Shown here piece by piece: positions 9,346 to 20,633 of a DNA stretch of 54,191 nucleotides. Below the pieces are notes generated by a model. That model ran no database searches and was not told the origin of the DNA. It saw only the letters and a list, made by a program, of their open reading frames with translations. The position numbers were made by a program, and so were the translations under genes. Positions within the stretch are counted from its first letter, which is position 1; each line of letters starts with the position of its first letter. The stretch is taken from contig NXFV01000190.1 of NCBI GenBank assembly GCA_002803225.1, positions 1 to 54,191 of the forward strand. Direction: 5' to 3'. Source of the DNA: Gamarada debralockiae (taxonomy: Eukaryota > Ascomycota > Leotiomycetes > Helotiales > Hyphodiscaceae).

Positions 9346-11804
9346 GATGTGCAACAAAGATGGAATGCGCTTCTGTCATAGTACGCTTGACTAATCGATC
9401 TTGCGAGAGGAAGTTCGCTGCCAATCAGAGGCTAATGGAATGTCCTGTTTTGCCAAAGAAATGCAAACCAACTACAGTCAGCAGCGGGTATCTTGATAGC
9501 GAGAAAAGGCTAGTATTGGTTATAATTCGTTGAAATAGCACCTTCTTGATAAGGAATAATAATTTTGCAGCTATAATTTGTTACATGACAAGTGCTTCGG
9601 GAATCAAGAAAGGCCGTCGAGATCCAATCACTGACAGTAAGGCTTTCTAGTCAGGGAGAGCTCCACTCGGTTTCTGCTCTGTCACCCCGAACGTGACGGC
9701 GATAGAACGAGGCAAAATCTAGGGATGCTGAGCTAACCTCCCAAGTGACGAGAGCCAGCGATCGCCATGAATCAACAGAGAGAAGGGATATGGTTGTCGA
9801 CAGGCGATGAGATGTGCAACAAAGTGTTTGCTTCCGCCGAGAAAAAACTGCCTTGCGCCATTCTATATTGGAGGAAAGAGTATGAAGGTTAGTCCCTTCT
9901 CGACGAAGGAGCCTTGGGCCTAGCTCTCTGAATTGCCCGAAGACAAAACTCGATCCGTTGCACACCTGCTCTCTGTCGTCGACACACTCGCACTAGAATT
10001 CGGGACTGGGTGTCAATTATTGAGGAAAGAATAAGGTCCAAAGTCTGGTTCGCCAGGAAGCAGAGATCCAAACTCTTGAGTGGACTTTGTTGTGCACCTG
10101 TCAACAATTTTAGTTCCCTAAGATCGCGACCGGGCTACGTTATGGCTCGAGTACGGATAATCCATCCAATGAGGGAGTGCTCAAGAGGTAGAATTTAGCG
10201 CTAGAAGGATGAAAGACATCCTGTGGTACATCGGATAAGAGCAGATGTGCGACAATATGGAAGCCGACTTTAATGTTCTGCTTCAGGGAATGCCAACTTG
10301 AGAAGTCTGGTAATTCAGTGTTTCAGGGTTATAGTTTCTCTCTAACGGTGATGAAGTTATGAGCTCTGTGGAAAGCTACCTCATTGCATCAAACTATTGG
10401 GGAAGACCAAAAACTGCAACTAAAATCTGACAGGGGTGGAAGACGTGCAACAAAACGTATTTCTTGCTCAAAATGCTTCTAATAATTAAAAAGTGTGGCT
10501 CTGTAAAACGCCACATTATTTGCGATCTGCAACAGAACCATTTTTTGAAGGCTTAGCGCTCTGGATGAGAGCCAGGAGGCGTTTCGCTAGAAGCGAAACT
10601 TGTCGGCGGTGTAGCCAGAACGACAGAAAGTCAAGAGGTTTAGAATATACCCTATCCAGCATAAAATGGAATCCAAATGTATTGTGGAAGGGATATTTAT
10701 TCATTCTCTGGATGCTTTCATACAGCTGGATTGGACACGGTGCCATGCATGAGAGATGTTCTCGGATGCTATGGCCCAGTTCATAACGGTTGCTTCGAAG
10801 TGTGACGAATCGTAGCTTACTTTTGAGATGGGAATTTGTCCCATAATCGTCATCCGACGGTTTGGAGAGAGAGGGAAGGAACCATCCCCGCCCGCGGTCA
10901 GTAAGCGAGCCATGACAGGTTCCTTTAAGACATCAAGGTTTGGAAATCGCTAGTCTCCCATTGTCAAATCATTGCAAGAAACTCGCACTAGAAAATCGGT
11001 CACGACTCGATGTGCAACAAAGAACAAATGGATTAATAGGAGTCATTCAAGTCATCTCGACGGGATGAGACCTCGTTCCATCAAACCATGTACCTTTACC
11101 CATCTCGACTGAACTAAGTCAAGCTTCAACTAAAATGGTGTGGCGGGGGTGTGAAATGTGCAGCAAACAAAGCAATTCAGTTTTGATAGGGCAGCCACTC
11201 TTGTCACCCAGTGAAGAGAGGAAGGGACAAGGCCATCTACTAACGACTCACCCAGACTTGGATTCGCTCACAGTCTTGCTAAAATAGCATGACGGGAGTG
11301 TGAGATATGCAACAATGGAAGAAATCTAGTAATCAATAGGAGGAAGGAACTGCTCGTGTTCACCCATTCAAAACTTGAGGGACCAGACCGAGCTCTTCCA
11401 ACCACGGATTCACCCAAACTTTGAGAATGCCAGGATCATACTAAATGCTGACAAGGGTATGCAGACGTGCAACAAAATCCTTCCTTACACTCGATGAGAG
11501 CCTTCCACTTGTGAGGCTTGCTAAGTGGCATACCGAGAGAAAGGATCTGTGAAACGTTACTACCATTACGCTCATTCGTTAGCCCATGTTAAACGTTGCA
11601 AAGGACATCACTCTGAGTAGATGAAGACTTCCTCTGATCAAGTCGATCAATCATCAAGTAGAGCCAGAGTATTGAGATCGGTCCCTGGGGGAGGCCAAGC
11701 TCATAGAGCCCCTGAAACAGAAGGCGAGTCAGGACAGTTAGCAGGTTCTCGGAAGGGGGTGGGGAAGTTATGCGTATCCGACGCTTTTACAGATGTGCAA
11801 TGAC
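9346..11804. repeat. Diverged ~150-bp tandem repeat array with GTGCAACAAA core
   Basis: A core of consensus GATGTGCAACAAA recurs at 9346, 9811, 10244, 10442, 11009, 11155, 11304, 11464 and 11792. Weaker copies lie at 10092 (split by a small insertion) and 10524. The best-ordered part has spacings of 146, 149 and 160 bases; most others are near multiples of 150, although 198 and 82 do not fit. In four copies the core is preceded by a CTAAAT-like box and a GACGGGGGTGTGA-like box within 40 bases. Segments resembling TCACCCA and AATAGGA also recur in the middle of units. No long open frame follows the units, so the array is more likely non-coding. Confidence 0.7.
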
Positions 11805-12110
11805 CTTTCTTAATATTCCTACGTTCAAAGAATGTACTGAAGTTGTCAATTTCGATATCACAACAAACATTGCAAAGCAATCGCCGCAGGTAACTACAAA
11901 ATGGCTCACTCTTTAGTACATCACGTGATGCGTTCTTATCTGAGTGACGATAAGGAAAAAATCTCTTGAGCGAAATCGGAATCCTCGTCAAAGCTTATGC
12001 AAAGCATCAATCTGGTCTGCAGATTCTTCAAAGAGTTTGTATTTTCGCTGCAGCAGAACCGCCAGTATATCTTTGAGATATAAGAGTTCTAGGAACTCAA
12101 TGATCTCAAG

Positions 12111-13076
12111 ATGACACCTCAAACTCCCGGCGTGGAGTCCCCAGCGACCACGATAAACATAGACTCATCTTCGAAGACTCCGACTCGAACACCAAAAGTT
12201 GCAGGACCTTTAGCAATGGAGCAAAGGAAATGGAATACGAAGAATTTGGGGTTGAGATTGGCATCAGATGCGTTTTCTGGGTTTGCTGCAGCTTCAATGG
12301 TTGCTCCCTTAATCACGATAATTGACAAGTACGTCATTCCATTTTCCATTCTACCAGCTCCCTAAATTAACATTGGAAATAGAGGAATAATGCAAAATGC
12401 CTCTGGCCAAGCAACCCTGAAGGACTCTCTCAAATCGTCAATCACCTCCTTCCTCCTACGGCCGCAATCCCTCATATTCTCGAAACCCTTCGCCTTAATA
12501 TGCATGCTGTACGGTGGAACCTACCTCACAGCCAATACTCTCGACACCATAACCTCGACAGTTCAAAACAAGCCCTCCTCGCACGTCACAAGCGGGACAG
12601 CGAAGTTCGCAGCTTCGTCAACAGCAAACATCGGCCTCTGCCTTTTCAAAGATCAAGCTTTCGCCAGACTCTTCGGACCCGGCGGTCCACCACGGCCAGT
12701 CCCACTCCCATCCTACGCTTTATTCACCTTGCGCGACTGCCTCACAATATTCGCCTCCTTCAACGTCCCTCCATTACTCGGCCCCGTCTTAAGTAAGAAC
12801 ATGAGCAAGGAATTAGAAAAGAGTCTGAGCGGGCAAACAATAGCGCAATTCCTGGCTCCAGCTTCAGTGCAGATTCTCTCTACGCCAATGCATTTACTGG
12901 GATTGGATTTGTATAATAGGGGGCAGAGGATGAGCTGGGGGGACAGATGGGCGATTATCAAGAAAAATTGGGCGGTGAGTGCTGCGGCTAGGATGTGTAG
13001 GATTGTGCCTGCTTTTGGCGTGGGTGGGGTTGTGAATTCGAAGCTTAGGAAGGGGTTTATGACGAAGCTGGAATAA
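12111..13076 (+). CDS. Conserved fungal membrane protein, probably mitochondrial
   Basis: Exons 12111-12328 and 12383-13076 join in phase (donor GTACGT, acceptor AATAG) to give 303 aa. The N-terminal 35 residues are rich in Thr, Ser and Pro and precede LRLASDAFSGFAAASMVAPL. Hydrophobic segments include FALICMLYGGTYLTANTL, SYALFTLRDCLTIFASFNVP and APASVQILSTPMHLLGLDLY, and the end is RIVPAFGVGGVVNSKLRKG. The pattern of short membrane segments with conserved Gly and Pro resembles a family widely conserved in ascomycetes and loosely reminiscent of mitochondrial carriers, but I cannot name it. The mitochondrial location is inference. The gene stands alone, with a repeat-rich region upstream and an intergenic region downstream. 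Confidence 0.8.
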
Positions 13077-14748
13077 GTCTATCCAATTTGATTGTTGAGG
13101 AGAGTGGTGGGTGGGGTTTCGCTTCGGATTTCGTGTTTTAATGTTTGGTTTTCTAAGGTACATTCTGGCGCAGTTTCTGTCTGTCTGCATTGTTGCGTTG
13201 GATGGATGCATCTAGGCGTTTTTCGACGATACAGTTGATATCGGGGATGCATCGAGGAGTTTGGAATTGTGTAATATCAACGATTCCTTTATGGCGTAGA
13301 ACTCTACTTGTTACAAATGCCGGGCTTCTAGTGAGCCTCCGTCATTCTACCACGCTACCTCCATACGGCGGCTCATGATCAAGCCGTCCACAGGTTTTCT
13401 AAATGACACGGCAGCTATTGCAGCTATTGCAGCGCTGGTGGTGACACTTCCAACATACGTTCCAGGTGAGGCTGTTTCTTAATCGGCACTGTACGGTCTG
13501 GAGATGGAGAGAAGTGGCAGCAGCGTATTCTGATGATGGGCGCTCTCGAGGCGTTGTCGTGGAGGTGGTGGTGAAGGTAGTGGTGACGGTGACGATAATA
13601 TCTCTGATGATCGAGAACGAGGCTGGCTAGTCGGTGTATAGATGTCCGAATTATTGTTGATCATATCGAATATCGTATCTGCTGATTTTATTCCTGCATC
13701 CAACGTGATAAAAGCTTCTGGCTACGTCCTGTTGGGTTTACAGGCCCGAGGCAGCAATATAAGGCAAATAGTGATTTGCTTGACTTATCTCAATTGCAGT
13801 TGCTATTCTACAGTGCTACGTACCGTAGTAATTAGTTTACAAGACCCTAACCTAGTACTAGACCCACTCCCCCCTTCCCCCTTTATAAGACGCTGGGAAC
13901 GCAAGGGCCTTCAAAGTGGTGATAGTTGAACTACAAGATAGGGCCTTGTTAACCAATCAATACGGTAGCCTATATTTACAGCGATCCTGGCTCTGACTTG
14001 CTTGGATCACATGCTATAGTTCAGGCTCGAGTTCACTAAAGAGCAGAACCTATAGACCCTGTCACGCTGAACTATAGGCCCCTGTATAGCTGAGACCGGC
14101 TCAGTATATCTGGGACCTGGGAATCCAACACGTGCAACTGCGCTTATAAATATGGGGTACCATCGTATTCTGATCTCATCAACATCACAAGGGGGACCCC
14201 GAAAAATGGCAGCAACAGCGACATCAAACCGTTTTATACCTTTATTATCGTCTCCGTCATCACAGGCAACAAGCCGAAGCAACTCACCGTCGTGTTTTGA
14301 CCCGTACCAACGATCACGGAGCGCGTCATGACCATCGTCTAATGCCGCCGCATCATATCAGTACATCGCAGGACATCTACACCTATCCGTCAACATGGAC
14401 ATACACAGATCTACTTCCACAGCAGCTAGCGACTTGTGGCTTTGTCCTATTCCACAAAATCTGGGAATAAAGCTTGCGTTTGTCACGTCTGTAATAAAGT
14501 GATGAGCTAGCAATACATGGGCACCTTAGGAGAATGGGGCAGCGATGACCTCGTTGGCTCTTATGAGGAGGATTGTCTCCTAGTCTAGCCAGAATTAAGT
14601 TAGCTCATGCGGAAGCGTCTTGGGTTCAAGGCGGAAGCCGGACAAGCTAAGCCGGCTCAGCCGGAGCTGTTCAGTTTTACTGAGGGAAGTACCTGTATTT
14701 TCCTATGAAGATTTCTACTGCTGCAATGGTAGTCTTTATGCACTCGCC
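13077..14748. other. Intergenic, 1.7 kb, no gene seen
   Basis: Contains a short direct repeat (CAGCTATTG twice near 13411), a GGTGGT/GGTGAC-rich tract near 13560-13600 and an inverted pair CTATAGTTCAG / CTGAACTATAG at about 14013 and 14067. Open frames here are short and without motifs. Confidence 0.45.
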
Positions 14749-16200
14749 ATGTACTCTGGTCGGAGGATATCGAAGTATTCCGTTGCTCTCCTTGCCGTTA
14801 TTCTGATTTGGGTTGGCCACCGCGGGCTTTTGTTGGCCTCATCCGGCGACCGAGCCGTTGCCCTGCGGCACATCTGTGAATTCGGGTTCTGTTCTTCTTG
14901 ATAGCTGGCGCTAATGGTGTTGCAGCAATGACGGAGCCACAAACATCACATGGCTTGTGGAAAGCCCATGACCATGGCGACAAGGAGTCACATCCGCCTT
15001 TGAGAAACGCATCAATCATATCGTTAGTCCGTAACGACGAGCTTGAGGGCATCCTAGCTTCAATGCGGCAGGTGGAAGCATCATGGAATTCCAAATTCAA
15101 TTACCCATGGACGTTTTTCAATAACGATCCTTTCACTGATGAATTTAAGAGGATGACACAAGCCGAGACGAAAGCGCAATGTAGATACGGTGTGTATATG
15201 TCGCTCTGATTGTTTACGCTCGCAGCGAATTTTCGGGAAGAAGCTGATTGACCTGTGCTCCCTCAGAACTCATCCCAAAAGAGCATTGGGACGTCCCGGC
15301 TTGGTTTGATCAAACCACCTTCGAAGAATCGGCACGACTTATGAGTTTGAAGGGGGTCAAGTACGCTTCAAGACTAAGTTACCACCAAATGTGTCGTTGG
15401 TACTCTGGCTTCTTTTACAAACATCCTGCGTTGAAAGATATCCGATACTATTGGCGTGTTGAGCCTAATATCAGGTAAGATGACTCTGGTACCTATATGC
15501 CCCGGTAGTATTAAGAGATTTAAATTAGACTTTTTTGTGATATTGACTACGATGTCTTCCGCTACATGGCCGATAATAAAAAGACGTATGGGTTTACGAT
15601 CAATATCTACGACGATCCGAATACACTACCGTCGCTGTGGCCTGAGACGTTGAAGTTTCTGGCCGCGCACCCAGAATTTCTCGGCCGTAATAACTCGCTT
15701 GAGTGGCTTACAGATAGCTCTCAAAGACCTGATGTGAACATTCTCGCTCACGGGTATAGTACTTGCCATTTTTGGAGCAATTTTGAGATTGGGGATTTAG
15801 AATTTTGGAGAAGTGCGAGATATGAGGCCTTCTTTCAGCATCTAGATCGCGCAAATGGATTCTTTTACGAGCGTTGGGGCGATGCTCCAGTCCATAGTAT
15901 TGCTTTAGGGTTGTTTGAGGATACGTCTAAGATCCACTGGTACGTTCCCACACTCTCCTTGTACTTAACTACCTGGCCTGTTAAGTCGTGCGCCATTCTT
16001 ATCGACAATATAGGTTCCGAGACATTGGCTATCAACATACAGTGTTCAGCAACTGCCCTAACTCTCCTAAGTGCAGTGGTTGTAGGGCGAACAGGCTGGC
16101 TCCAATAGCTTTTTGGTTGAATAAGGAGGATTGTCGTGTAAACTGGTTCAATCAGGTCTGTAAAAATGGAGTGAGCGAACACGGAGTGTTGTGTAGATAA
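14749..16200 (+). CDS. Alpha-1,2-mannosyltransferase, Kre2/Mnt1 family (GT15)
   Basis: This type II Golgi enzyme adds alpha-1,2-mannose from GDP-mannose to protein-linked glycans. Five exons (14749-14875, 14926-15189, 15267-15474, 15529-15939, 16014-16200) join in phase to 398 aa, the usual family length. The N-terminus has a short basic cytosolic tail and a signal anchor (SVALLAVILIWVGHRGLLL). The catalytic domain shows ASIISLVRNDE, NYPWTFFNNDPF, SYHQMCRWYSGFF, YYWRVEPN, FCDIDYDVFRYM, YSTCHFWSNFEIGDL and the C-terminal FRDIGYQHTVF with NCPNSPKCSGC. An ATG at 14620 is also open, but the start at 14749 gives the compact tail-plus-anchor topology of the family. All four introns have GTG/GTA donors and AG acceptors. 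It is a paralogue of KRE2/KTR proteins; which one is not clear. Confidence 0.92.
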
Positions 16201-16348
16201 GTTTCGGGTTAGTTTCTGTAAAGAATCCGGTGCTAGAAAGAATCTGCGTGTGGAAAGAATCTATCACTGTAATGAATCGTCGGGCACCAATAACGGAGAT
16301 CTCGAGTGGCTCCTTGGGTCACTGCCGCTCATCATTAGCGTGGCTCTA

Positions 16349-16905
16349 TTACCCACTTACAGACTCACCAGCCTCTCGGTCACCCGCTAACGTAGCTGGG
16401 TCTTGAGAGTCGATATCAGATGCCACTTCCGTAATATTGCACGCCAGCTTCATCGCTCTCTTCCATGCTCCGATGTCCCGTTTCAACTTCTCCACCCGCA
16501 CTTTCGCCTCTACCAACTCCTCTTCCATTGTGTATAAGTGCTGACTATCCAATATTCCTTTTCTAGATGGCTGTACTAGGGAGGCATTTCGCATATAGGG
16601 ATCATCTTCGTCCTGATTAGAATGTCTGAGGGCAGCACCCCATACGGGTTTCTGGTCGCAGCCATCTTCGTAGAGGGCTACTGCCCACACCGCTATAGCA
16701 CCTACTCCAGCTGAATGATGGGCACACCTGGGACGCTTCGATCTGAAGGACAGCATACCGTAAAAGGTGTTGTTGCGGGCCTGGTCGGTGACGACAAAGT
16801 ATGTGGTGTTAAAGGTTGGCTTGTGGCTAAGAAACCGGAGTAGACAGCAGGAGGCAAAGGTTTTCCCTATACCATAACATCGATCAGGCAGGTGTATCGT
16901 CCTCT
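16349..16905 (-). CDS. Unrecognised open frame with coiled-coil tail
   Basis: An uninterrupted minus-strand frame of about 185 codons runs from after a stop near 16905 to 16349, with no ATG close to its beginning. It includes GIGKTFASCCLLRFL (GxGKT resembles part of a P-loop, probably by chance), a VVTDQARNNTFYGML stretch, VWAVALYEDGCDQKPVWG and a charged helix with EEELVEAKVRVEKLKRDI. I do not recognise a family. The missing start suggests an exon or a fragment of a degraded gene. Confidence 0.3.
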
Positions 16906-17247
16906 ATGCTCTGAAGTGCGGGCGGACACCTCCATTTCAATCCATCATGGCGTATGCGGCATCGTTGGTGATCATGCATGTGATCGGCCTTGGGGGGGCT
17001 CTTTCGTCTGGTGATTGGTGAGAGGATCTTTGTATGTCTCCGATTTCGACCGTGTCTACCGCCGTTACTTCCAATCATGTTATAAGTTACAGCTTTCCTC
17101 TACAGTTACCAGAAAGCATGACTTGGGAAGGACGATCAGTGATAATAGGCACATATAACAGAACTGGATAGGAAGAGCAGGGTAAGAAAGATTGAATTCC
17201 TTTAGGTCGTCCTTGACACCAACCTATGAACCTCCCCGGCTTCCTCC

Positions 17248-17520
17248 CTAGGCAGTGTTGGTCACTGCCCTGGTTGATGCATCAGCTATGTCTATGGTAA
17301 AGTTATCATCAGTCAGCGGCTTATCCTGATAGAGGCCGTGGTGCAAGACCATACCTCGCTGGGAGGTGTCCAATAATGCGTTCGTGTAATGGTGTTGGTA
17401 GGATGGATCCTGGAGCTCTTCCGTGGCTGCGCCATCCTGCTGTTCAACTATAAGAGCGTAGCCTTCCGTTTTAACTACATATAGCGAAATATCCTGAAAT
17501 TTGGACAGCTGATTTGCCAT
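17248..17520 (-). CDS. Small unrecognised ORF
   Basis: A 90-codon frame starting MANQLSKFQDISLYVVKTEG and ending in TRAVTNTA. There are no membrane segments, cysteines or signal peptide. It lies in a region with no other clear gene, on the same strand as the open frame at 16349-16905. Composition is protein-like, but there is no family support. Confidence 0.25.
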   Translation of the reverse strand: MANQLSKFQDISLYVVKTEGYALIVEQQDGAATEELQDPSYQHHYTNALLDTSQRGMVLHHGLYQDKPLTDDNFTIDIADASTRAVTNTA

Positions 17521-18267
17521 GCCATCCTAGTTATGAGCCACAATCATCTCACATTTAACAATTAAAAGGCCCTGGGGGTAGTAGAGTACTGTATCTCATT
17601 CAAGTTAAAATTAGGACCAAGATTCGTGCCGGATGGTTGCTCCGAATCACAAAGCCACAAAAGACATTTCCCTACTGTACCAAACTGCGCCACAAAGTGG
17701 TCACTTAACAAGCCGCAGTGGCCTTATTTTGAATACACTCGTGGTACGCAAATTATTCAAAACGCTATTCTAGAATTTTCTCGATATCTCTATCGTGGAT
17801 GGAGGTTGGGCTTGCGGGAGTCACACCACTTGTCACTTCGCTTGACCGTTCCGGGGGCTTTGCGAGACCTGCGGATAGCGATGATATTGCAGCAGATCCA
17901 GGATTTTCCTGGACGGCCATTTTGGACTTGACTGGTGGTACGTCTCGTACGTGGGAAGAAAGGGCATTTGTGCCCATCGGTGAAGATGAGTGGTTGCCAC
18001 TTGACGTCGAAAGAGTCTTCTGATTTGAAGTAGAGGCTGAAGACTGAAGTTTAGTAGTCGAGTATTGCGAGGAGGGAGAGAAATGCAAAAGGAAGTGAAA
18101 GAAGATTTTGGAACCAAGTTTGAGTTGTGCATGGACAGGGTGAATCATGGAATCCAGATTGCTGAACCCAGAGCTCCTTCCTTATACACTTGGCTGGCAT
18201 AGGGAGATGACTTTAATACTTTGTTTGATTCATCGCTGCGTAATCATCCGTGGTTCTCTTGCTCATT
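17521..18267. other. Intergenic, downstream of VPS36
   Basis: A 127-codon minus frame at 17765-18148 is open, but another minus frame and a plus frame are open over the same bases and none shows a motif, so I do not call a gene. Confidence 0.45.
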
Positions 18268-20263
18268 TCATATGAATGTTGGCTGACCACCAGTGGGAGA
18301 CTGATTATCATCAATCCAGTTCTCCCAAAACTTGAGTCCTTCAATGCTCTCTTCCCTACAAAGAGCTCCTTTCTCCTCGGCCATCTCCAATTCCTCTTCC
18401 GCAACACCTATGCTCCAGCCAAAGCGTTCCGCTGCATCTTGAGCTGTAACACCTCTCCCAAACGTCTGCCAGTCCCATGCAAGTTCTTTATCAGGCGGGA
18501 AGGAATGAAGATCACCCAGCCAAATCAACAGAGTCTTGATAGTCTTCTCATCGGTCCGATCACTGCCTTGAACCACTAGAACGCCACTCCTGAATTGTCG
18601 GAGTCGTACCGGAAGCTTCAACTTCTCCCATAATCTCGCAGCTTTCTCAAAGTCGTGAGGACTGACAAGCTCAACTCCTCCGCGGGCTCGGTTGAATATG
18701 GCCCAGAGATCCACAAGACTGATGATCCCTCCGGCTTTGCGCAGGACCCCTCTTGCATCGTCCGTCAAAAACTCCGCCAAGTTTCTTGATAACTCAGATA
18801 TGTATAGTGATTTGGAATTACTTCCACCGCCGAGCATGTCTTTCGTAGTGACAAGCCCAAGGGCATTCGCAACGGCGCTGGATTCTGAGCTTCCGTTGGC
18901 CCCATTGTTGGCGAATGATTCTGCAAGTGCCACAATCTCCTTAGCTGATGCCATCAACGCTTCCAGATCCTCAAAAGCATTGCCAATGACCAGCTCATTA
19001 TTCTTGCGAACTTCGAGACGCCTTTGCTCGAGACCTGCGATTCCAACAGTCTTCACACGCTCTCCTGTTGGTGTTGAAGGCCCTGATCCAGACGTCCCAC
19101 CCTCTGAGCCGCTCTGACGATTCGGTTTCGGGACTGGCGGAGCACTTTGTAGAAGCCATTTTCGCTGTGTCATGCAACCCTTCAGTCGTTCAAGGAAGAT
19201 CTTCTCCCCACCACCTCGGAATGATAGCTTGATGCTCTCATTTTCTTCCGTCCCAGGAGCAGGCAGGTGGTTCAGAACTGGTCCAGGTGACTCTGTTCGC
19301 AGTATAGGTTTGTCCAAGCCAGTTGGAACATCTTGTGATAGCAAAGGCGCCCCGCAAAGTTCGCAGGACAGCAAAGACGGATGATTCTCAACTGTACATC
19401 GTGGGCACTGAAATACTGCCCCATTGCTAGTCTGCGACGGTCCATCCCTCGAGCTCTCACCTGAAGGACCCCATACTTCTGATTGTGGCCGCGGATTGTT
19501 GGCATGCCCTCGCAAGGGTACCGGAGTTCGTAGGGGCACTGAAGATGATTGTGGAGCTCGATTGGTTGCACTTGATATGGTGGCTTTGAGGACAAGAGCA
19601 AAAGGTGGCTTAATCCCACATGCTAAACATGGCGCCAACGGAGTATGCTCGTTCGAAGTTTGTGGATCGAAATTTGAGGGCACTGGGTTTGAGAAGGAGC
19701 ATATAGGACATATCCAGGTCGCAGTGCTCGCAGGGGCAGGCTCAGCCGGTGGGAGATGGAATGGACTATCTGTTCGAGATAATGGAGACGCGGTGGCGCT
19801 TCTAGAAGGAGTGGTGAGGCTTGATATAGCTCGGTTCTGTACGGAAGATCTTTTGGAGGGTTTTGGGACGAGCGTTATCTTTGCAGAGGACTTTAAAAAG
19901 CCGGCCTGTCCATAGATTAGCTCATTGACACATCTCTAAAAGACCGTGCATGAATCATACATAGAAGTCAACTCTATCAACCTCCTTCAACTCAATAGCG
20001 GCAGAGTTTTTTCGCGGATCCTCATTGTCGACGTAGCATATTCGATGTGATGTCAAATAGACTTGTCCATTTTGATGGTCTGGGATCTTGTATTTCCTAG
20101 AATTCTTTGTGTAAGCTTGGTTTCCTGTCGTTATCTTGCTGTTGCCACCAAGCTTGACCTACCCCTCATAGAGTCCTACATTGTCCTGGACGAACAGAAG
20201 TACCTCATCTGGCAAATAGGACGGCCTCAGCGCAGTAGTGAGGTCTATGTGTTTTAGAAACAT
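18268..20263 (-). CDS. VPS36: ESCRT-II subunit Vps36
   Basis: Vps36 binds ubiquitin and phosphoinositides on endosomes and, with Vps22 and Vps25, forms ESCRT-II for sorting of membrane proteins into multivesicular bodies. Exons 20263-20163, 20096-19961 and 19905-18268 join in phase to 624 aa. The GLUE domain begins MFLKHIDLTTALRPSYLPDE and continues with KYKIPDHQNGQVYLTSHRI. Two NZF zinc fingers interrupt it: CPIC...CLAC at about 144-165 and FQCPRC...CELC at about 244-262. The second GLUE half (SIKLSFRGGGEKIFLERL) follows at about 302-330. The EAP30 winged-helix region runs from about 365 and ends with GLKFWENWI. Both introns are 55-66 nt. It is divergent from THP3, with 370 bases between the starts. 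Confidence 0.95.
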
Positions 20264-20633
20264 CCGGTCCAGCCATCAACCGTAATGTCCCTTCTTGTCG
20301 AGCAGTAAGAACGGTGTCGACATCTGCATCAAAGAAGAGAAATACAACGCGTGCCACTCTTTTTGATGTTGCCTATCAGCCTGCAGTGATCTGATTTCCA
20401 AATGATCCACCGAGGTTCTCAGAAGTACGCCGGCTTTGTGATCCTTCGGCACGCTATTAACCGAACCATTCTTTAATTCTCTTCGGCGAAATTCCTCCCT
20501 CTTCACTGAATCATAGTAAAATTGTTTCATCTTCCCAAAGAGACAGTACAACTTTGAACACTTGAATCTTCAACCCAGCGATCATATTATCGCGTCACTA
20601 ACATCAGCCGCGTATGCGAAGAGGGAGCCCTTG
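20264..20633. promoter_or_regulatory. Shared upstream region of VPS36 and THP3
   Basis: This 370-base stretch separates the two divergent start codons and must contain both promoters. A 91-codon minus frame inside it has no motif and ends just before the VPS36 start; it is not called as a gene. No TATA box or named factor site stands out. Confidence 0.5.

Noticed and set aside
14007..14282. 91-codon minus ORF
   Set aside because: Lies in a stretch with inverted repeats, no motif, no plausible gene context.
17765..18148. 127-codon minus ORF
   Set aside because: Overlapping open frames on both strands, Ser/Thr-rich, no homology recognised; kept as intergenic.
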